Shown here: piece by piece, positions 44,201-51,190 of the stretch
How the letters are laid out: every line of letters starts with the position of its first letter
Numbering within the stretch: the first letter of the stretch is position 1
From: Glandiceps talaboti
Lineage: Eukaryota; Hemichordata; Enteropneusta; Spengelidae
Reading direction: 5' to 3'
NCBI RefSeq assembly: GCF_964340395.1
Contig: NC_135554.1
Location: 21,220,592 to 21,284,591, forward strand
DNA: 64,000 nucleotides
Program-made: the position numbers and the translations under genes
The notes under the pieces: generated by a model
Databases searched by the model: none
Seen by the model: the letters and a program-made list of their open reading frames with translations, nothing else
Told to the model about the DNA's origin: nothing

Positions 44201-47200
44201 AACCTGGTGGTAATCTGACATGCACCAATAGTAATGTTGAAGGTCTACTGAGCGATCTAATATTGCTCAATGGTGAGGTTGTGAAATACAGACGTACTCC
44301 TGCAAAGAAATATATGACACTTACATTTAGTTCAAAGGTCATGTCATGTCATGTCATGTCATGTCATGTCATGTCATGTCATGTCATGTTATTGTTTACT
44401 AAGATGTCCTTTGTGGACTTTTCAAATTATACAGTACTTCAATAAAATTCACAAAAACAGAGCCACATCCAGCCCTCTGGCTTATATAGGACACAAAGAA
44501 TATCAAATTAAATACATAAATAAATAAATAAATGTAACATACGATTCAGTGGTAAATAAAGGTTTTCCTACAGTTAAAGGCTTCATGTAAAAAGTTTGCA
44601 GTATCAATGGGAAATTTTATCATTAAATATTGTAGTTTATCATATATGTTCATATGACTGAAGTTTGGCATTGAAGTTATTATTTTATCCAGTAATGCTT
44701 TCAAGTCATAAAATACAGACGTACTCCTGCAATAAATACACAACACTTACATTTACTGGTCCAGTAGTACTAAACATTCCTTTCAGCTTGGAGTGAGATG
44801 CTTTTATAATACACAGAAGAAAGCACTTCTATTACATATACATGTAGTTCTTTTCCTCTTATCAAAACTCACTCATTCATTTTCACACGTTATCGTCTGC
44901 TTGTCAGCAGTGTTTTACATCTGCAACCATAGCAGCCAACTAGATGGCATCCTTCAAAAACGTGCACACTACTAACTTAATTGTGTCAGTACAAGTGAAG
45001 GAAATGTATCATGATTTGAACCACTACTAACCTGTTTGTGTAATTGCAACAAGATGTACACTTGAGGATTCACTTCTTGGAATGGCTGCTATGGCAACGA
45101 TGGGTTTAAAATTGGATCTCTCTATGGTCCTATCAATATAAAAACACACAAAATTACAAATGAGATTTCAAAAAAATTCAAAAACTTGCAAAAAAAATCA
45201 CTCCTATAGAAATCCTAAAAAAATCTAAGGGTTTTTTTTAACCTGACATTTGTCTGGTCTGTTGACCTGCTGTCTATAATATACATGTATGATGTACATA
45301 TTTTCACCACAACATCAATGCCCTTTGCAGAGATTGGTAAAATATACAGGTAAAATTACCTAACAAAAGTATACTAGATTTTGTTCCACATTTACTACAA
45401 TCACATTGTATCAATTTTACAAAGTTTTGCAAAGTTTCCCTTCTCCTTCATACCACAGTTTAAACATGAACTTTGCAAAACAAACTGGAATTATACTGTA
45501 CTTTTGTGGCACATTGACACTGTATTCTCCTTTGTGCTTTTACTGCAGCAGTGAGAACAGCAAACAAGTATTGGTAATCTTTTGTGCCGATCTTACTTTG
45601 CTGTTACTGCTGCAGTGAGAACAGCAAACGAATATTGGTAATCTTTTGTGCTGATCTTACCTTGCTGTTACTGCTGCAGTGAGAACAGCATAAAGTATTG
45701 GCAATCTTTTGTTACGACCTTACCTAGCTGTTACTGCTGCAGTGAGAACAGCATAAAGTATTGGTAATCTTTTGTGCTGATCTTACCTTGCTGTTAGTGC
45801 AGCACTGTGGACAATACTTTGTTCTGGGACTGCAGCCACCCTACTCATGCCAAGGCCATCCTGTCCAAGATCAAAGATTTGAAGTGTTCCTTTCTCTGAT
45901 CTAGTGTACACCACATTACGAGAATTATCTACACAGATCTGAACCATTGGGTCTGAAAACAATAACGCAAGAATTTTGATTTTACATCCCACTGCGAGAG
46001 TTGCTGATACAATGCTACAAAAAGAATATATTCACTGTATAAGTTCAAACAAACGATAAAGTACACATAGAAAGATCTAAGAATCACTCATTCCTCAAAT
46101 ATAAGTATTTTTACATTATTCAAATGTTGCAAAGTGTCCTTTAAAATATATTTTCTTGAACCTCCATTGCCAGGTGCTTCCTATACACAACCTGTACACA
46201 GGTCACATATTTGGCTTCGTTTTTTTTTTGTCATTCATAAAAGAAAAGTGATTAACGGGGTCAGGTTGTGACTTACCATCATCTGAGAATGTGAAGTTTA
46301 GGAATGAAGGCACAAGGAAAGATAGTTTACTGGTGGAGTGATTAATTTTACGAACTCTTCTGCTGAACCAGCCATCTTCAGCCTTTGGAATGAACATAAT
46401 CAACAAATCTTAGACATTTGTATTTTGAGTGCAAATACAATGTTTTGCACTTGAGTTTTCTTCTAAAAGTAAAGGCGTCAGTACGGATGATAACAATAAC
46501 TTACAAGACAACTGAGAGTACATATACATGGTTATGAAATATCCGATATGTACAATCACCGAAACCAGTGATTTGGTTTTAGAGTCTTATTAAATTCTCT
46601 AGCTTTGCAAAACATGTTTTCTCACTCAAAGTTTACTGTAATCCTGATTCAAAATGGGGTTTTGAAATGCCAGGACAAGATAGGTAGATTTCATCTATTT
46701 CCCATCATAATAAAAGCCTGAAAATTTGTCAAGAAACAAGACAAGCTTATACAATCATAACATAAACCCAATCCTAACCTAATCTACACACATCATTAAC
46801 AGTACTAACCTGATAGACAAGTTCATATAGACAGCCATCTTTGCCGGCCATAAAGATACGTCCTTTATCAGTACCAACAATGTCTAACATGTAAACGTTA
46901 TCATTTGGAATAGAGAACAATGGCTCTGGTAAAAGATGCATTTCACCTAAGCTGTCATCATCCATGAAAGCTAGGGATATAAACAGATGATACACAGTCA
47001 GGCTGCAATTGTGGTCAATGAATTGAACATAACAGGTCAATGTTTAAAGGGCTAATTTTCAATTCCGGGTCAGTGTCTCGTCACTTCCAATGTTATCAAG
47101 CCAACATTTTCACGAGTACAGTCCCAAAAATGCAGCTACATGTAATTTAAAAAACACAGTGACAGGTTTCTTTCCTGTATATTCATAATACCGTAGTCCA

Positions 47201-50200
47201 ACATTAGGAGATAAAAAAATCTGTCATACTCTCTAAAACGACAGTTTCATAGGCACTATATGAGCTGTGAGAGTGTTACACAGTCGAGTCAAAGTCATCT
47301 AACATAGTGTCGTCTTAGTCCATCCCCTATTTATATGCAGAGAAAGTCTTTAATGCATGCTGTAGTTGGAAGTGAGAGAATCTGTGTTTGAAGTGATATT
47401 TCCTGAATTCGAAAGAATATTGAAGGACATATTATAAGGTGGCCTTATTCTCAATCATGTTTTTCAGTAATGCATGTGTAGTGGAGTAGAAGTCAGCATG
47501 TCAAAAATAAAATAAAATGATTGTTACTTTTATGATGCACCTAGTTGGTCTGATTCTACTTCAGGTATTACAAGAATTTCATGACTACAGAACCTAGTAC
47601 TTCTAGTGCAAACACCATCCAAAGTAACATTTCCACAGAAATTTGATGATTTACAGCGTGTGAGTGATATGTATTTACCCAATGAGAGTACCTACCTTGC
47701 TGTGGTTGACTAAAACTGACACCCAATAACACAATATCTACTGGTGTTGTCAAACACAACAAGTATTTAATATGTCGTTGGAGTATGTTAGGCTTTGGTT
47801 TGACTAATCCTACACTGAGAATAGTTTCACTGAGACCATCAAAGTATGCCAAGTCACCCCTGTAATGAAGTAAGAAAAGGACTGAAATAAATACATTGTA
47901 CTCATTAAAGAGGGACACCATTCCAGGATCTAGAAGGCATTTTTGTAAACTTTGTATTCTGGAAAGTGATTTCATGATTTTACATTACAAACATTACACA
48001 TGATTGCGGAGAAATGTTGAAACTTGTTCCTCATTCATTGTTCAGTGTTTGTTCTTGCCATAGACACACATCATCTCATGGGAATCAACAGACATGCATA
48101 GGTAACTGCAGAACATAAATATGCATCATTCCTAAGTGCTTATTACCTTCAAAGAAAATAAGCATGAATACTTGTTCATATTTGTTCATTGATTGAATAA
48201 AGTGTCAGTCAACTTTGGATGTGTGATAACTTTGATAGTGAGGTTAACCTACCCATCTTCATAATTCCATACAAATATATCGCTGTCAATGGTTAACCAT
48301 GCACGGCCTATTTCAGGAAAGATGCCCATCATACAGTTACACTGCATATCTACACAGAGTTCAGGAATGGTCATGTACTACACAAAATGTAACATTGTAA
48401 AAATTCATCACATATAGCAACATTCATTTCCCCTCTTTGTCCTCACATAAACGGTAGTTCATTTCACTCTGTCCTTACATAAATGTAACACAGTTTGCCT
48501 ACCTGACCTTAAATTTAGCAATTAGATTATACAGATTTGAACTCAATTTGATCTTCAAATCATATCAAAAATGAGTCAACAATTTATTGGAAATAAGATG
48601 CAAGATAAATGTAATAATGTTGCTTTTCAGTCAGAATTTTTTAAAGAGTAATTGCAAATTCTTGCTGACCTTGCCAATATGTTAGCAAAAATTTGGGATT
48701 ACTCTCAATAATTTTCCAACTCTGAGTTGCAACATCTTATTTTTAACATCAAGCAAGAACCCATAAACATTCATTCTCACACAAAGATATTCTGTTCTTC
48801 ATTATATTTTTGTTACATAGAATATATGGTAAATCCTTGACAGTCACAATATTTTATATGACATGCCATAATTGAACTGTGCATATTCCTTCCCAGATCA
48901 CACACTTCTGCAACACAATATCAATCTCTACAATCATGTATATCTGACATTCAGGCTGTACAATTTCAGGAATGCAGTCATTTTTTACAGAACCGTGGAA
49001 GATCCAGAAACATAGCTGAATTATGCTTAACAAGTAAATGGAGAATTACTAAAAGTAACCATTAACATTTTGAAACATAAAGAAAGTGGTTGTCTTTGTT
49101 TTTTGCCGACTATGGCCTCTCATGACTCATACTACACCTTTGAAGATTAATATTAAATATATTATCATTAAAAGGATACGTCCAAACTGTTCAACCAGTT
49201 CATTGGGTATAGGTACTTTCTTGACAGAACTCATCAAAGGAAGCTGACCTAGTCCTATACTGGGTGATGATAACGCAGGGTAATCCAGTTCAATTGTACC
49301 ACTAGTGGTGGCATGGCTGTGGGCTAATAGATAAAGAGAAGAAATATCCACCAAGTAAGGAAATGCAGCATGGCTGTGGGCTATTAATAGATAATGTAGC
49401 ACTGCTGTGGGCTAATACTAACAGATAATGTAGCACGGCTGTGGGCTAACATAAATAAAGGAGAAAGTCATGCACTGTAGCATGGTTTAGGGTTAGACGT
49501 ATCCAGTAATATTTTAAATCATCCCCTTTTAATCAATATCGTGAAAATAGAAGTCATTCTTCAGATTTATACTCTGTATTTTGTTGGATCTACCTATTTT
49601 TGATCATCACATTTCAGCATAAATCTTGCTTTTAAGAATCCACAAATATCATATGCAAATAACAGTGTTCATGTTGTTTTAAAGGTACTGAAGGGAATTC
49701 GTAGATATTAAAATTCATCCTTTTCTGTCAAATACGTAATACTATTTACAATGAGGTTCATTTTATTTTGAAATGCCACTGTTATATTAACCATATATGC
49801 ATATCATACTACATCAACTAATAATTTTTGGAGAAGACCATTCATTTCCAAAACATGTTAATACTGTTTTTTCCCTACTTGTTGTTTTTCATGTGCAAAC
49901 AAATCATTGCATCAATGCAAAAAGGTCAAAACTGCCATATCATTTATATGGCAGTTACAAGTTTATTGCACTGATGCAATGAAATACAAATGTACCCCCA
50001 CCCCACCCAGGTCCTGGTAGTGTTCAAAGTGTTAACTCCTGGCATTGTAATTATTTTCTTACCTTGAAATGTTAATTTGAGTAGTTCTGCTAATTCTGGA
50101 TAAGCTCCATCTTTCTCTAGATGAATATCAATCTGGTGTGCAGCACTCTGTAAAATCTCCTGTGGACTTGCCATCATTCTACCTGTAGATGTTACAAGGC

Positions 50201-51034
50201 AACATTAATGCTTATGGCTATATTTCTAAAACAAAGCATCCACAGAACATTACCCTTTTCCTTTATCTACATCTTTCTAAATTCTGTCTCAGACCATAGA
50301 CCCTCAACTGGCTGGGGGAGGGGTTAATTTGAAAAACACCACTTGAAGTGGAAGGGGCTGGGGGGTGGATACTCCTCCCGCAGTACCCCTGTGTAGGGCC
50401 TACCATAAGCAGTGGAGAGAAGTCTATGGGTCTCCTGAATATAAAACATAACTTTTAGTTTATTATTGCATTTTGTATGCTATTTGAAATTTGATTTACA
50501 TTGTTTAAAGTTGGTTACAATTCCTGACAAACTCGTACACATTGGAATTATTATTTAAACTATGGTTCACTAATACATCATGGATATTCAAAGTCGACGG
50601 TCATTGAAGAAATATCTACAATACTAGTATATTCAAGCAGAGTCGTGATCACTGATGTGATATCATGGAATACATGACAAAGGCCAAAGGGGGTTGTGAT
50701 CTTCAACAGTCATAAAAGTCTTCGCAAATCTTCAAATTGTACAAACTCACATAGATCGCAAAATGGCCTCATTTGCCGTCTGACCATATGATATACTCTA
50801 CACGAGTGAGATATATCATTTGACTCAAGGTCTTTCACGGCATACATATGAAGTTGAACATGCCGGAGAATTACAGTGTGTTACTGTATACATATATAAT
50901 AGTGAAGCTGTCGATCGTGTGAACAAGTCAACACGATGCACAATGCCAGTTTTTGACAGTAGTACTTTCTTCATGAAACACTAAATGTTGAGAAAATATT
51001 TTGCATCTCCGTATCTCATCTGTTATACCTTACC
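21013..51034 (-). CDS. NUP155: NUP155, nuclear pore inner-ring nucleoporin, complete gene (33 coding exons)
   Basis: Encodes the Nup155/Nup170 scaffold nucleoporin, which links the nuclear pore inner ring (NUP93, NUP205/188, NUP35) to the pore membrane. I joined 33 coding exons from ATG 50177 to TAA 21015-21013. Every intron is GT-AG, all junction phases agree, and the spliced CDS is 4116 nt (1371 residues; human is about 1390). Exons c1-c12 (residues 1-527) match the N-terminal beta-propeller, including [26 protein letters not shown] and FDLGQDG-GMSRVA. c13-c15 include a Ser/Pro-rich linker, and c16-c33 form the C-terminal alpha-solenoid, ending in a helix like the human C-terminus ([13 protein letters not shown]). 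A non-coding first exon probably ends at 51034. The neighbours on both sides are on the same strand. Oddity: many introns carry tandem copies of the adjoining exon edge (see findings). Identity comes from recall of the human protein, and the match is extensive. Confidence 0.97.
22601..22707 (-). CDS. NUP155: NUP155 coding exon c32 (residues 1284-1318)
   Basis: Encodes [20 protein letters not shown] and [12 protein letters not shown] (human [32 protein letters not shown]). Confidence 0.95.
23730..23866 (-). CDS. NUP155: NUP155 coding exon c31 (residues 1238-1283)
   Basis: Encodes [20 protein letters not shown] and [19 protein letters not shown] (human IVQFLEQQVCTLNWDVGFV, IGVPLPRLLEVYDQLFKSR). 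Confidence 0.95.
23935..24055. repeat. Direct repeat of about 57 bp (two copies and a part)
   Basis: GTTTACACACAGAGCA and ATATCATGTATCCATATG are repeated in intron c30-c31. Confidence 0.85.
24453..24563 (-). CDS. NUP155: NUP155 coding exon c30 (residues 1201-1237)
   Basis: Encodes [20 protein letters not shown] and [16 protein letters not shown] (human IVLLGKIYAGTPRFFPLDF). Confidence 0.94.
25084..25204 (-). CDS. NUP155: NUP155 coding exon c29 (residues 1161-1200)
   Basis: Encodes [20 protein letters not shown] and [15 protein letters not shown] (human [35 protein letters not shown]). Its 5' edge has a decayed copy in the upstream intron. Confidence 0.96.
25973..26086 (-). CDS. NUP155: NUP155 coding exon c28 (residues 1123-1160)
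   Basis: Encodes [15 protein letters not shown] and [17 protein letters not shown] (human VARIQLQIQETL, VQDAVSQLDSELMDITK). Phase 0 at both ends. Confidence 0.96.
26480..27248. repeat. Minisatellite of about 45 bp, roughly 17 units
   Basis: Units read CCATACTACAAAATCTGATC, then a GGATCCAATTCAATTTACC core. Lies in NUP155 intron c27-c28. Variation is mosaic: some units carry CGGATCC, others TAGATCC or CAGATCC. Confidence 0.95.
28201..28330 (-). CDS. NUP155: NUP155 coding exon c27 (residues 1079-1122)
   Basis: Encodes [20 protein letters not shown] and [14 protein letters not shown] (human [34 protein letters not shown]). Donor GAG/gtagga; its edge is repeated in the intron. Confidence 0.97.
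29207..29332. repeat. (CA)n-rich microsatellite
   Basis: ACACAC tracts interrupted by ATGC and TC, in NUP155 intron c26-c27. Confidence 0.95.
29604..29758 (-). CDS. NUP155: NUP155 coding exon c26 (residues 1028-1078)
   Basis: Encodes [20 protein letters not shown] and [20 protein letters not shown] (human [40 protein letters not shown]). Confidence 0.97.
29840..30212. repeat. 55-bp minisatellite, about 6.6 units
   Basis: Units start AATGATTGACAAGTTGAAAA at 29851, 29906, 29961, 30016, 30071 and 30126, an exact 55-bp period. It sits about 80 bases upstream of the c26 acceptor in intron c25-c26. It reads open in all three minus frames, which produces spurious proteins. Confidence 0.97.
30564..30668 (-). 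CDS. NUP155: NUP155 coding exon c25 (residues 993-1027)
   Basis: Encodes [20 protein letters not shown] and [15 protein letters not shown] (human [34 protein letters not shown]). Phase 0 at both ends. Confidence 0.97.
30940..31345. repeat. Three direct 95-99 bp repeats followed by an inverted copy
   Basis: Units begin AACCCATAACATCAAAGT at about 30944, 31043 and 31138. An inverted partial copy (AAACAGTATACTTTTACACT and GCTATAAACA) lies at 31265-31320. In NUP155 intron c24-c25. Confidence 0.9.
31490..31643 (-). CDS. NUP155: NUP155 coding exon c24 (residues 941-992)
   Basis: Encodes [20 protein letters not shown] and [20 protein letters not shown] (human [20 protein letters not shown]). Confidence 0.97.
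31770..32085 (+). mobile_element. Dispersed repeat B, copy 1
   Basis: About 310 bp sharing ACTGGTTCTGCTGTGTTC, GACCTAAGGGTTGTCACTAC and CAAAGGCCCCTTA with 62104-62415. It contains an internal inverted GTGACCTAAGGG / CCCCTTAGGTCAC pair. No coding capacity. In NUP155 intron c23-c24. Confidence 0.8.
32182..32317 (-). CDS. NUP155: NUP155 coding exon c23 (residues 896-940)
   Basis: Encodes [20 protein letters not shown] and [18 protein letters not shown] (human [35 protein letters not shown]). Confidence 0.96.
32520..32635. repeat. (AAAT)n microsatellite
   Basis: AAAT tetramers with small interruptions, in NUP155 intron c22-c23. Confidence 0.95.
32785..32845 (-). CDS. NUP155: NUP155 coding exon c22 (residues 876-895)
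   Basis: A 61-nt exon encoding [20 protein letters not shown] (human YQKISNQVDLSNVCAQYRQ). Donor GCAG/gtgtgt. Confidence 0.93.
33386..33595 (-). CDS. NUP155: NUP155 coding exon c21 (residues 806-875)
   Basis: Encodes [20 protein letters not shown] and [27 protein letters not shown] (human [40 protein letters not shown]). Phase 0 at both ends, 70 codons. Confidence 0.97.
34060..34205. mobile_element. Dispersed repeat E, copy
   Basis: ATTCTCACATTAGTGTTACC, CTTTTGTTGAGGATCA and TATAGCTCTGCCAGACAACT match the pair at 40040-40365. In NUP155 intron c20-c21. Confidence 0.6.
34417..34476 (-). CDS. NUP155: NUP155 coding exon c20 (residues 786-805)
   Basis: A 60-nt exon encoding [20 protein letters not shown] (human LQEQLKITTFKDLVIRDKE). 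The donor GAGAG/gtaatt is followed by three intronic copies of the border. Confidence 0.93.
34656..34789 (-). CDS. NUP155: NUP155 coding exon c19 (residues 741-785)
   Basis: Encodes [40 protein letters not shown] (human EAQLSEKISLQAIQQLV, LWKLLCEHQFTIIVAELQ). Solenoid helices. Confidence 0.96.
34982..35333. mobile_element. TTAA foldback element (MITE-like), copy A2
   Basis: The ends are long inverted repeats: AAAGTGGCCATATGGATGAG at the left and its complement CTCATCCATATGGCCACTTT at the right, with complementary inner arms (ACAACATATGCCAAGTCC region). No ORF; non-autonomous. Confidence 0.8.
35407..35471 (-). CDS. NUP155: NUP155 coding exon c18 (residues 719-740)
   Basis: A 65-nt exon giving [20 protein letters not shown], a basic low-complexity loop at the place where human has a variable Gln-rich loop. 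It is the only segment that bridges phases 2 and 1 between c17 and c19. Confidence 0.8.
36434..36787. mobile_element. TTAA foldback element (MITE-like), intact copy A1
   Basis: TTAA at 36434-36437 and 36784-36787 bound two arms of about 170 bp that are almost perfectly complementary (for example AGAACATATACCAAGTCCAT versus ATGGACTTGGTATATGTTCT). The arms meet near GTTATTGTACGTACAATAAC. No coding sequence. In NUP155 intron c17-c18. Confidence 0.85.
36943..36985. mobile_element. TTAA foldback element, end fragment
   Basis: AAAGTGGTCATATGGATC and GAATGGGTATTTATTTTG match the family's outer arm; nothing further is seen before repeat D begins. Confidence 0.5.
37008..37125 (+). mobile_element. Dispersed repeat D, copy 2
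   Basis: TTGGTTCCGGTTACCCAAGC, CACCTAGTTTTTCACGC and GTGAAGTCTAGCAA match copy 1 with indels in the middle. In NUP155 intron c17-c18. Confidence 0.6.
38448..38554 (-). CDS. NUP155: NUP155 coding exon c17 (residues 684-718)
   Basis: Encodes [19 protein letters not shown], equivalent to human LKGLQEFLDRNSQFAGG. Phase 0 start, phase 2 end. Confidence 0.94.
38868..38934 (-). CDS. NUP155: NUP155 coding exon c16 (residues 661-683)
   Basis: A 67-nt exon encoding [12 protein letters not shown] and YGLQNY at the start of the alpha-solenoid. It aligns with human NIWDASLVVERIF. Short, but borders and phase fit. Confidence 0.88.
39671..39691. repeat. G21 homopolymer
   Basis: 21 consecutive G, 29 bases downstream (transcript sense) of the c15 donor. 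May vary through sequencing error. Confidence 0.9.
39720..39894 (-). CDS. NUP155: NUP155 coding exon c15 (residues 603-660)
   Basis: Starts in the variable Gln/Pro-rich linker and ends with [20 protein letters not shown] (human [20 protein letters not shown]). Donor AAG/gtagga, phase 2. Confidence 0.94.
40040..40365. mobile_element. Dispersed repeat E, two copies in tandem
   Basis: Two adjacent units of about 160 bp, each with CATGATTCAA-CC/TT, TTATCTCATCAGTG-like and TAGCTCTACCAGATAACTTT-like blocks. In NUP155 intron c14-c15. Confidence 0.6.
40560..40622 (-). CDS. NUP155: NUP155 coding exon c14 (residues 582-602), Ser/Ala/Pro linker
   Basis: A 63-nt exon with GT-AG borders and compatible phases (1 and 1). 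It encodes a low-complexity Ala/Ser/Thr/Pro segment that matches the position of the poorly conserved Ser/Pro-rich linker in human NUP155. Because it is symmetrical it could be skipped without a frameshift. Confidence 0.75.
40922..41236. repeat. Compound (ATGT)n and (GT)n microsatellite
   Basis: ATGT tetramers in two blocks separated by GAGTGCATACGCATGCATGC, then (GT)n from 41168 to 41236. In NUP155 intron c13-c14. Confidence 0.97.
41256..41418 (-). CDS. NUP155: NUP155 coding exon c13 (residues 528-581)
   Basis: Contains [17 protein letters not shown] and [13 protein letters not shown] (human EDQACATCLILACS and WATRAFFRYGGEA). The donor lies 20 bases from a (CA)n tract in the intron. Confidence 0.96.
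41830..41940 (-). CDS. NUP155: NUP155 coding exon c12 (residues 491-527)
   Basis: Encodes [19 protein letters not shown] and VEAFFKLHK, the end of the propeller and entry to the solenoid (human RPVDQLRHLLVSN and IERFFKLH). Phase 0 at both ends. Confidence 0.95.
42141..42412 (-). repeat. Exon-edge tandem array, c11 donor (three intronic copies)
   Basis: Units of about 80 bp contain ATTCTGTAGATTTGTA and, in two, TTCTCAAG/TTCTCAG before GTATGTT, copying the last about 60 bases of c11 plus its 5' splice site. Confidence 0.9.
42412..42570 (-). CDS. NUP155: NUP155 coding exon c11 (residues 438-490)
   Basis: Contains [12 protein letters not shown] and [18 protein letters not shown] (human [20 protein letters not shown]). 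Phase 0 at both ends. Exon end and donor are repeated three times in the next intron. Confidence 0.96.
43089..43189 (-). CDS. NUP155: NUP155 coding exon c10 (residues 404-437)
   Basis: Encodes [20 protein letters not shown] followed by ETQ, the counterpart of human [21 protein letters not shown]. Donor CAA/gtaagg, phase 0. Confidence 0.95.
43578..44141 (-). repeat. Exon-edge tandem array, c9 donor (nine intronic copies)
   Basis: Period about 60 bp; units start at 43578, 43639, 43700, 43761, 43820, 43881, 43942, 44001 and 44061. Each reads AGACCAAC, a variable middle and AGGAAA-G/T-GTAAAT on the minus strand, like the c9 end and donor. Confidence 0.95.
44141..44299 (-). CDS. NUP155: NUP155 coding exon c9 (residues 351-403)
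   Basis: Contains [22 protein letters not shown] and [10 protein letters not shown]. Acceptor TTTGCAG at 44300, donor AAAG/gtaaat at 44141. Both edges are duplicated in the flanking introns. Confidence 0.96.
44337..44391. repeat. (GTCAT)n pentanucleotide, about 11 units
   Basis: Pure pentamer tract in NUP155 intron c8-c9, 38-92 bases upstream of the c9 acceptor in transcript sense. Confidence 0.97.
45032..45129 (-). CDS. NUP155: NUP155 coding exon c8 (residues 318-350)
   Basis: Encodes [17 protein letters not shown], then [10 protein letters not shown], matching human TIDRSVFKPIVQIAVIE and LLAVTHAG. Phases 2 and 1. Confidence 0.94.
45530..45787 (-). repeat. Exon-edge tandem array, c7 donor (four intronic copies)
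   Basis: Period about 63 bp. Each unit carries CAGCAGTAACAGCAAG (or close) and, in three, a following GTAAG; the true edge reads GTGCTGCACTAACAGCAAG/gtaaga. Confidence 0.95.
45787..45952 (-). CDS. NUP155: NUP155 coding exon c7 (residues 263-317)
   Basis: Contains [19 protein letters not shown] and [16 protein letters not shown]. Donor GCAAG/gtaaga at 45787. Its last about 30 bases plus the donor are copied four times in the following intron. Confidence 0.96.
46277..46382 (-). CDS. NUP155: NUP155 coding exon c6 (residues 228-262), membrane-contact loop
   Basis: Encodes [13 protein letters not shown] and [16 protein letters not shown]. The amphipathic [10 protein letters not shown] segment corresponds to the loop described in this family as an ALPS-like pore-membrane contact. 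That role is inferred from the family. Confidence 0.96.
46810..46970 (-). CDS. NUP155: NUP155 coding exon c5 (residues 174-227)
   Basis: Contains [13 protein letters not shown] and [20 protein letters not shown], a propeller blade. Ends in phase 0 at CAG/gttag. Confidence 0.97.
47041..47315 (+). mobile_element. Dispersed repeat C, copy 1
   Basis: Starts AAAGGGCTAATTTTCAAT and shares GGTCAGTGTCTCG-CACTTCC, CTCTCTAAAACGACAGTTTC and AGTCATCTA with the inverted copy at 55540-55793. No ORF. Confidence 0.8.
47696..47859 (-). CDS. NUP155: NUP155 coding exon c4 (residues 119-173)
   Basis: Contains [20 protein letters not shown] and [15 protein letters not shown], a propeller blade nearly identical to the human protein. 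Phases 2 and 1. Confidence 0.97.
48253..48349 (-). CDS. NUP155: NUP155 coding exon c3 (residues 87-118)
   Basis: Encodes [20 protein letters not shown] followed by [12 protein letters not shown], one of the most conserved propeller stretches. The acceptor GTGTAG/ATATG restores the His before MQCNC and keeps frame with the c2 donor. Confidence 0.96.
49180..49323 (-). CDS. NUP155: NUP155 coding exon c2 (residues 39-86)
   Basis: Contains [16 protein letters not shown] and [12 protein letters not shown], which match human residues at the start of the propeller. Acceptor CTATTAG, donor GGAC/gtatcc (phase 1). The acceptor region is duplicated in the upstream intron. Confidence 0.93.
49305..49458 (-). 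repeat. Exon-edge repeats at c2 acceptor
   Basis: GGCTGTGGGCTAATAG, which spans the c2 3' splice site, recurs at about 49374, 49402 and 49437 with changes. Confidence 0.85.
50063..50182 (-). CDS. NUP155: NUP155 coding exon c1 (residues 1-38)
   Basis: CDS is 50063-50177. Two tandem ATGs (50177 and 50174) are both in frame; the second has the better context (A at -3, G at +4). It encodes the N-terminal helix containing [14 protein letters not shown], the counterpart of the human MYPDLSELL segment. Donor CAAG/gtaag, phase 1. Confidence 0.93.
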
Positions 51035-51110
51035 TAAAAATCAGTCCTTTCACCAACATTAAATGACAAAGTTTTCACAAAAGGCGAAAATTCAATGGAC
51101 CATCCGATCG
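51034..51110 (-). other. NUP155: Probable NUP155 non-coding exon 1 (5' UTR)
   Basis: The first coding exon begins at an acceptor (TACAG before 50182) only five bases upstream of the ATG, so an upstream 5' UTR exon is required. The best donor upstream is TTTTTAG/gtaaggtat at 51034/51033, just below the promoter-like patch. The 5' limit is a guess. Confidence 0.4.
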
Positions 51111-51190
51111 CTCATGGAAGTCGCCATTTTATGCGCACAAATGTAATTGGCGCGCAAAATTTGCGTCGGTCAAAGGTCGGACTAATGTAG
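51100..51190 (-). promoter_or_regulatory. Probable NUP155 core promoter / TSS region
   Basis: This is a locally CG-containing patch just upstream of the inferred 5' UTR exon. On the minus strand it reads an inverted-CCAAT-like box inside GCGCGCCAATTAC (about 51145-51155), followed downstream by AAAATGGCGACTTCC (51116-51130), which resembles the YY1 site found near the start of many housekeeping genes. There is no clear TATA box at a fixed distance. Assignment is by motif and position only. Confidence 0.4.

Noticed and set aside
43909-44445. 178-codon plus-strand ORF over the c9 region
   Set aside because: It is the antisense of exon c9 and its minisatellite array plus the GTCAT tract; repeats of period 60-61 explain its openness.
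48350-48378. Alternative acceptor GTGTAG/TACATGACC that would add [10 protein letters not shown] before exon c3
   Set aside because: The addition is 28 nt and breaks the frame with the c2 donor, whereas the acceptor at 48350 restores the conserved His before MQCNCMMG.
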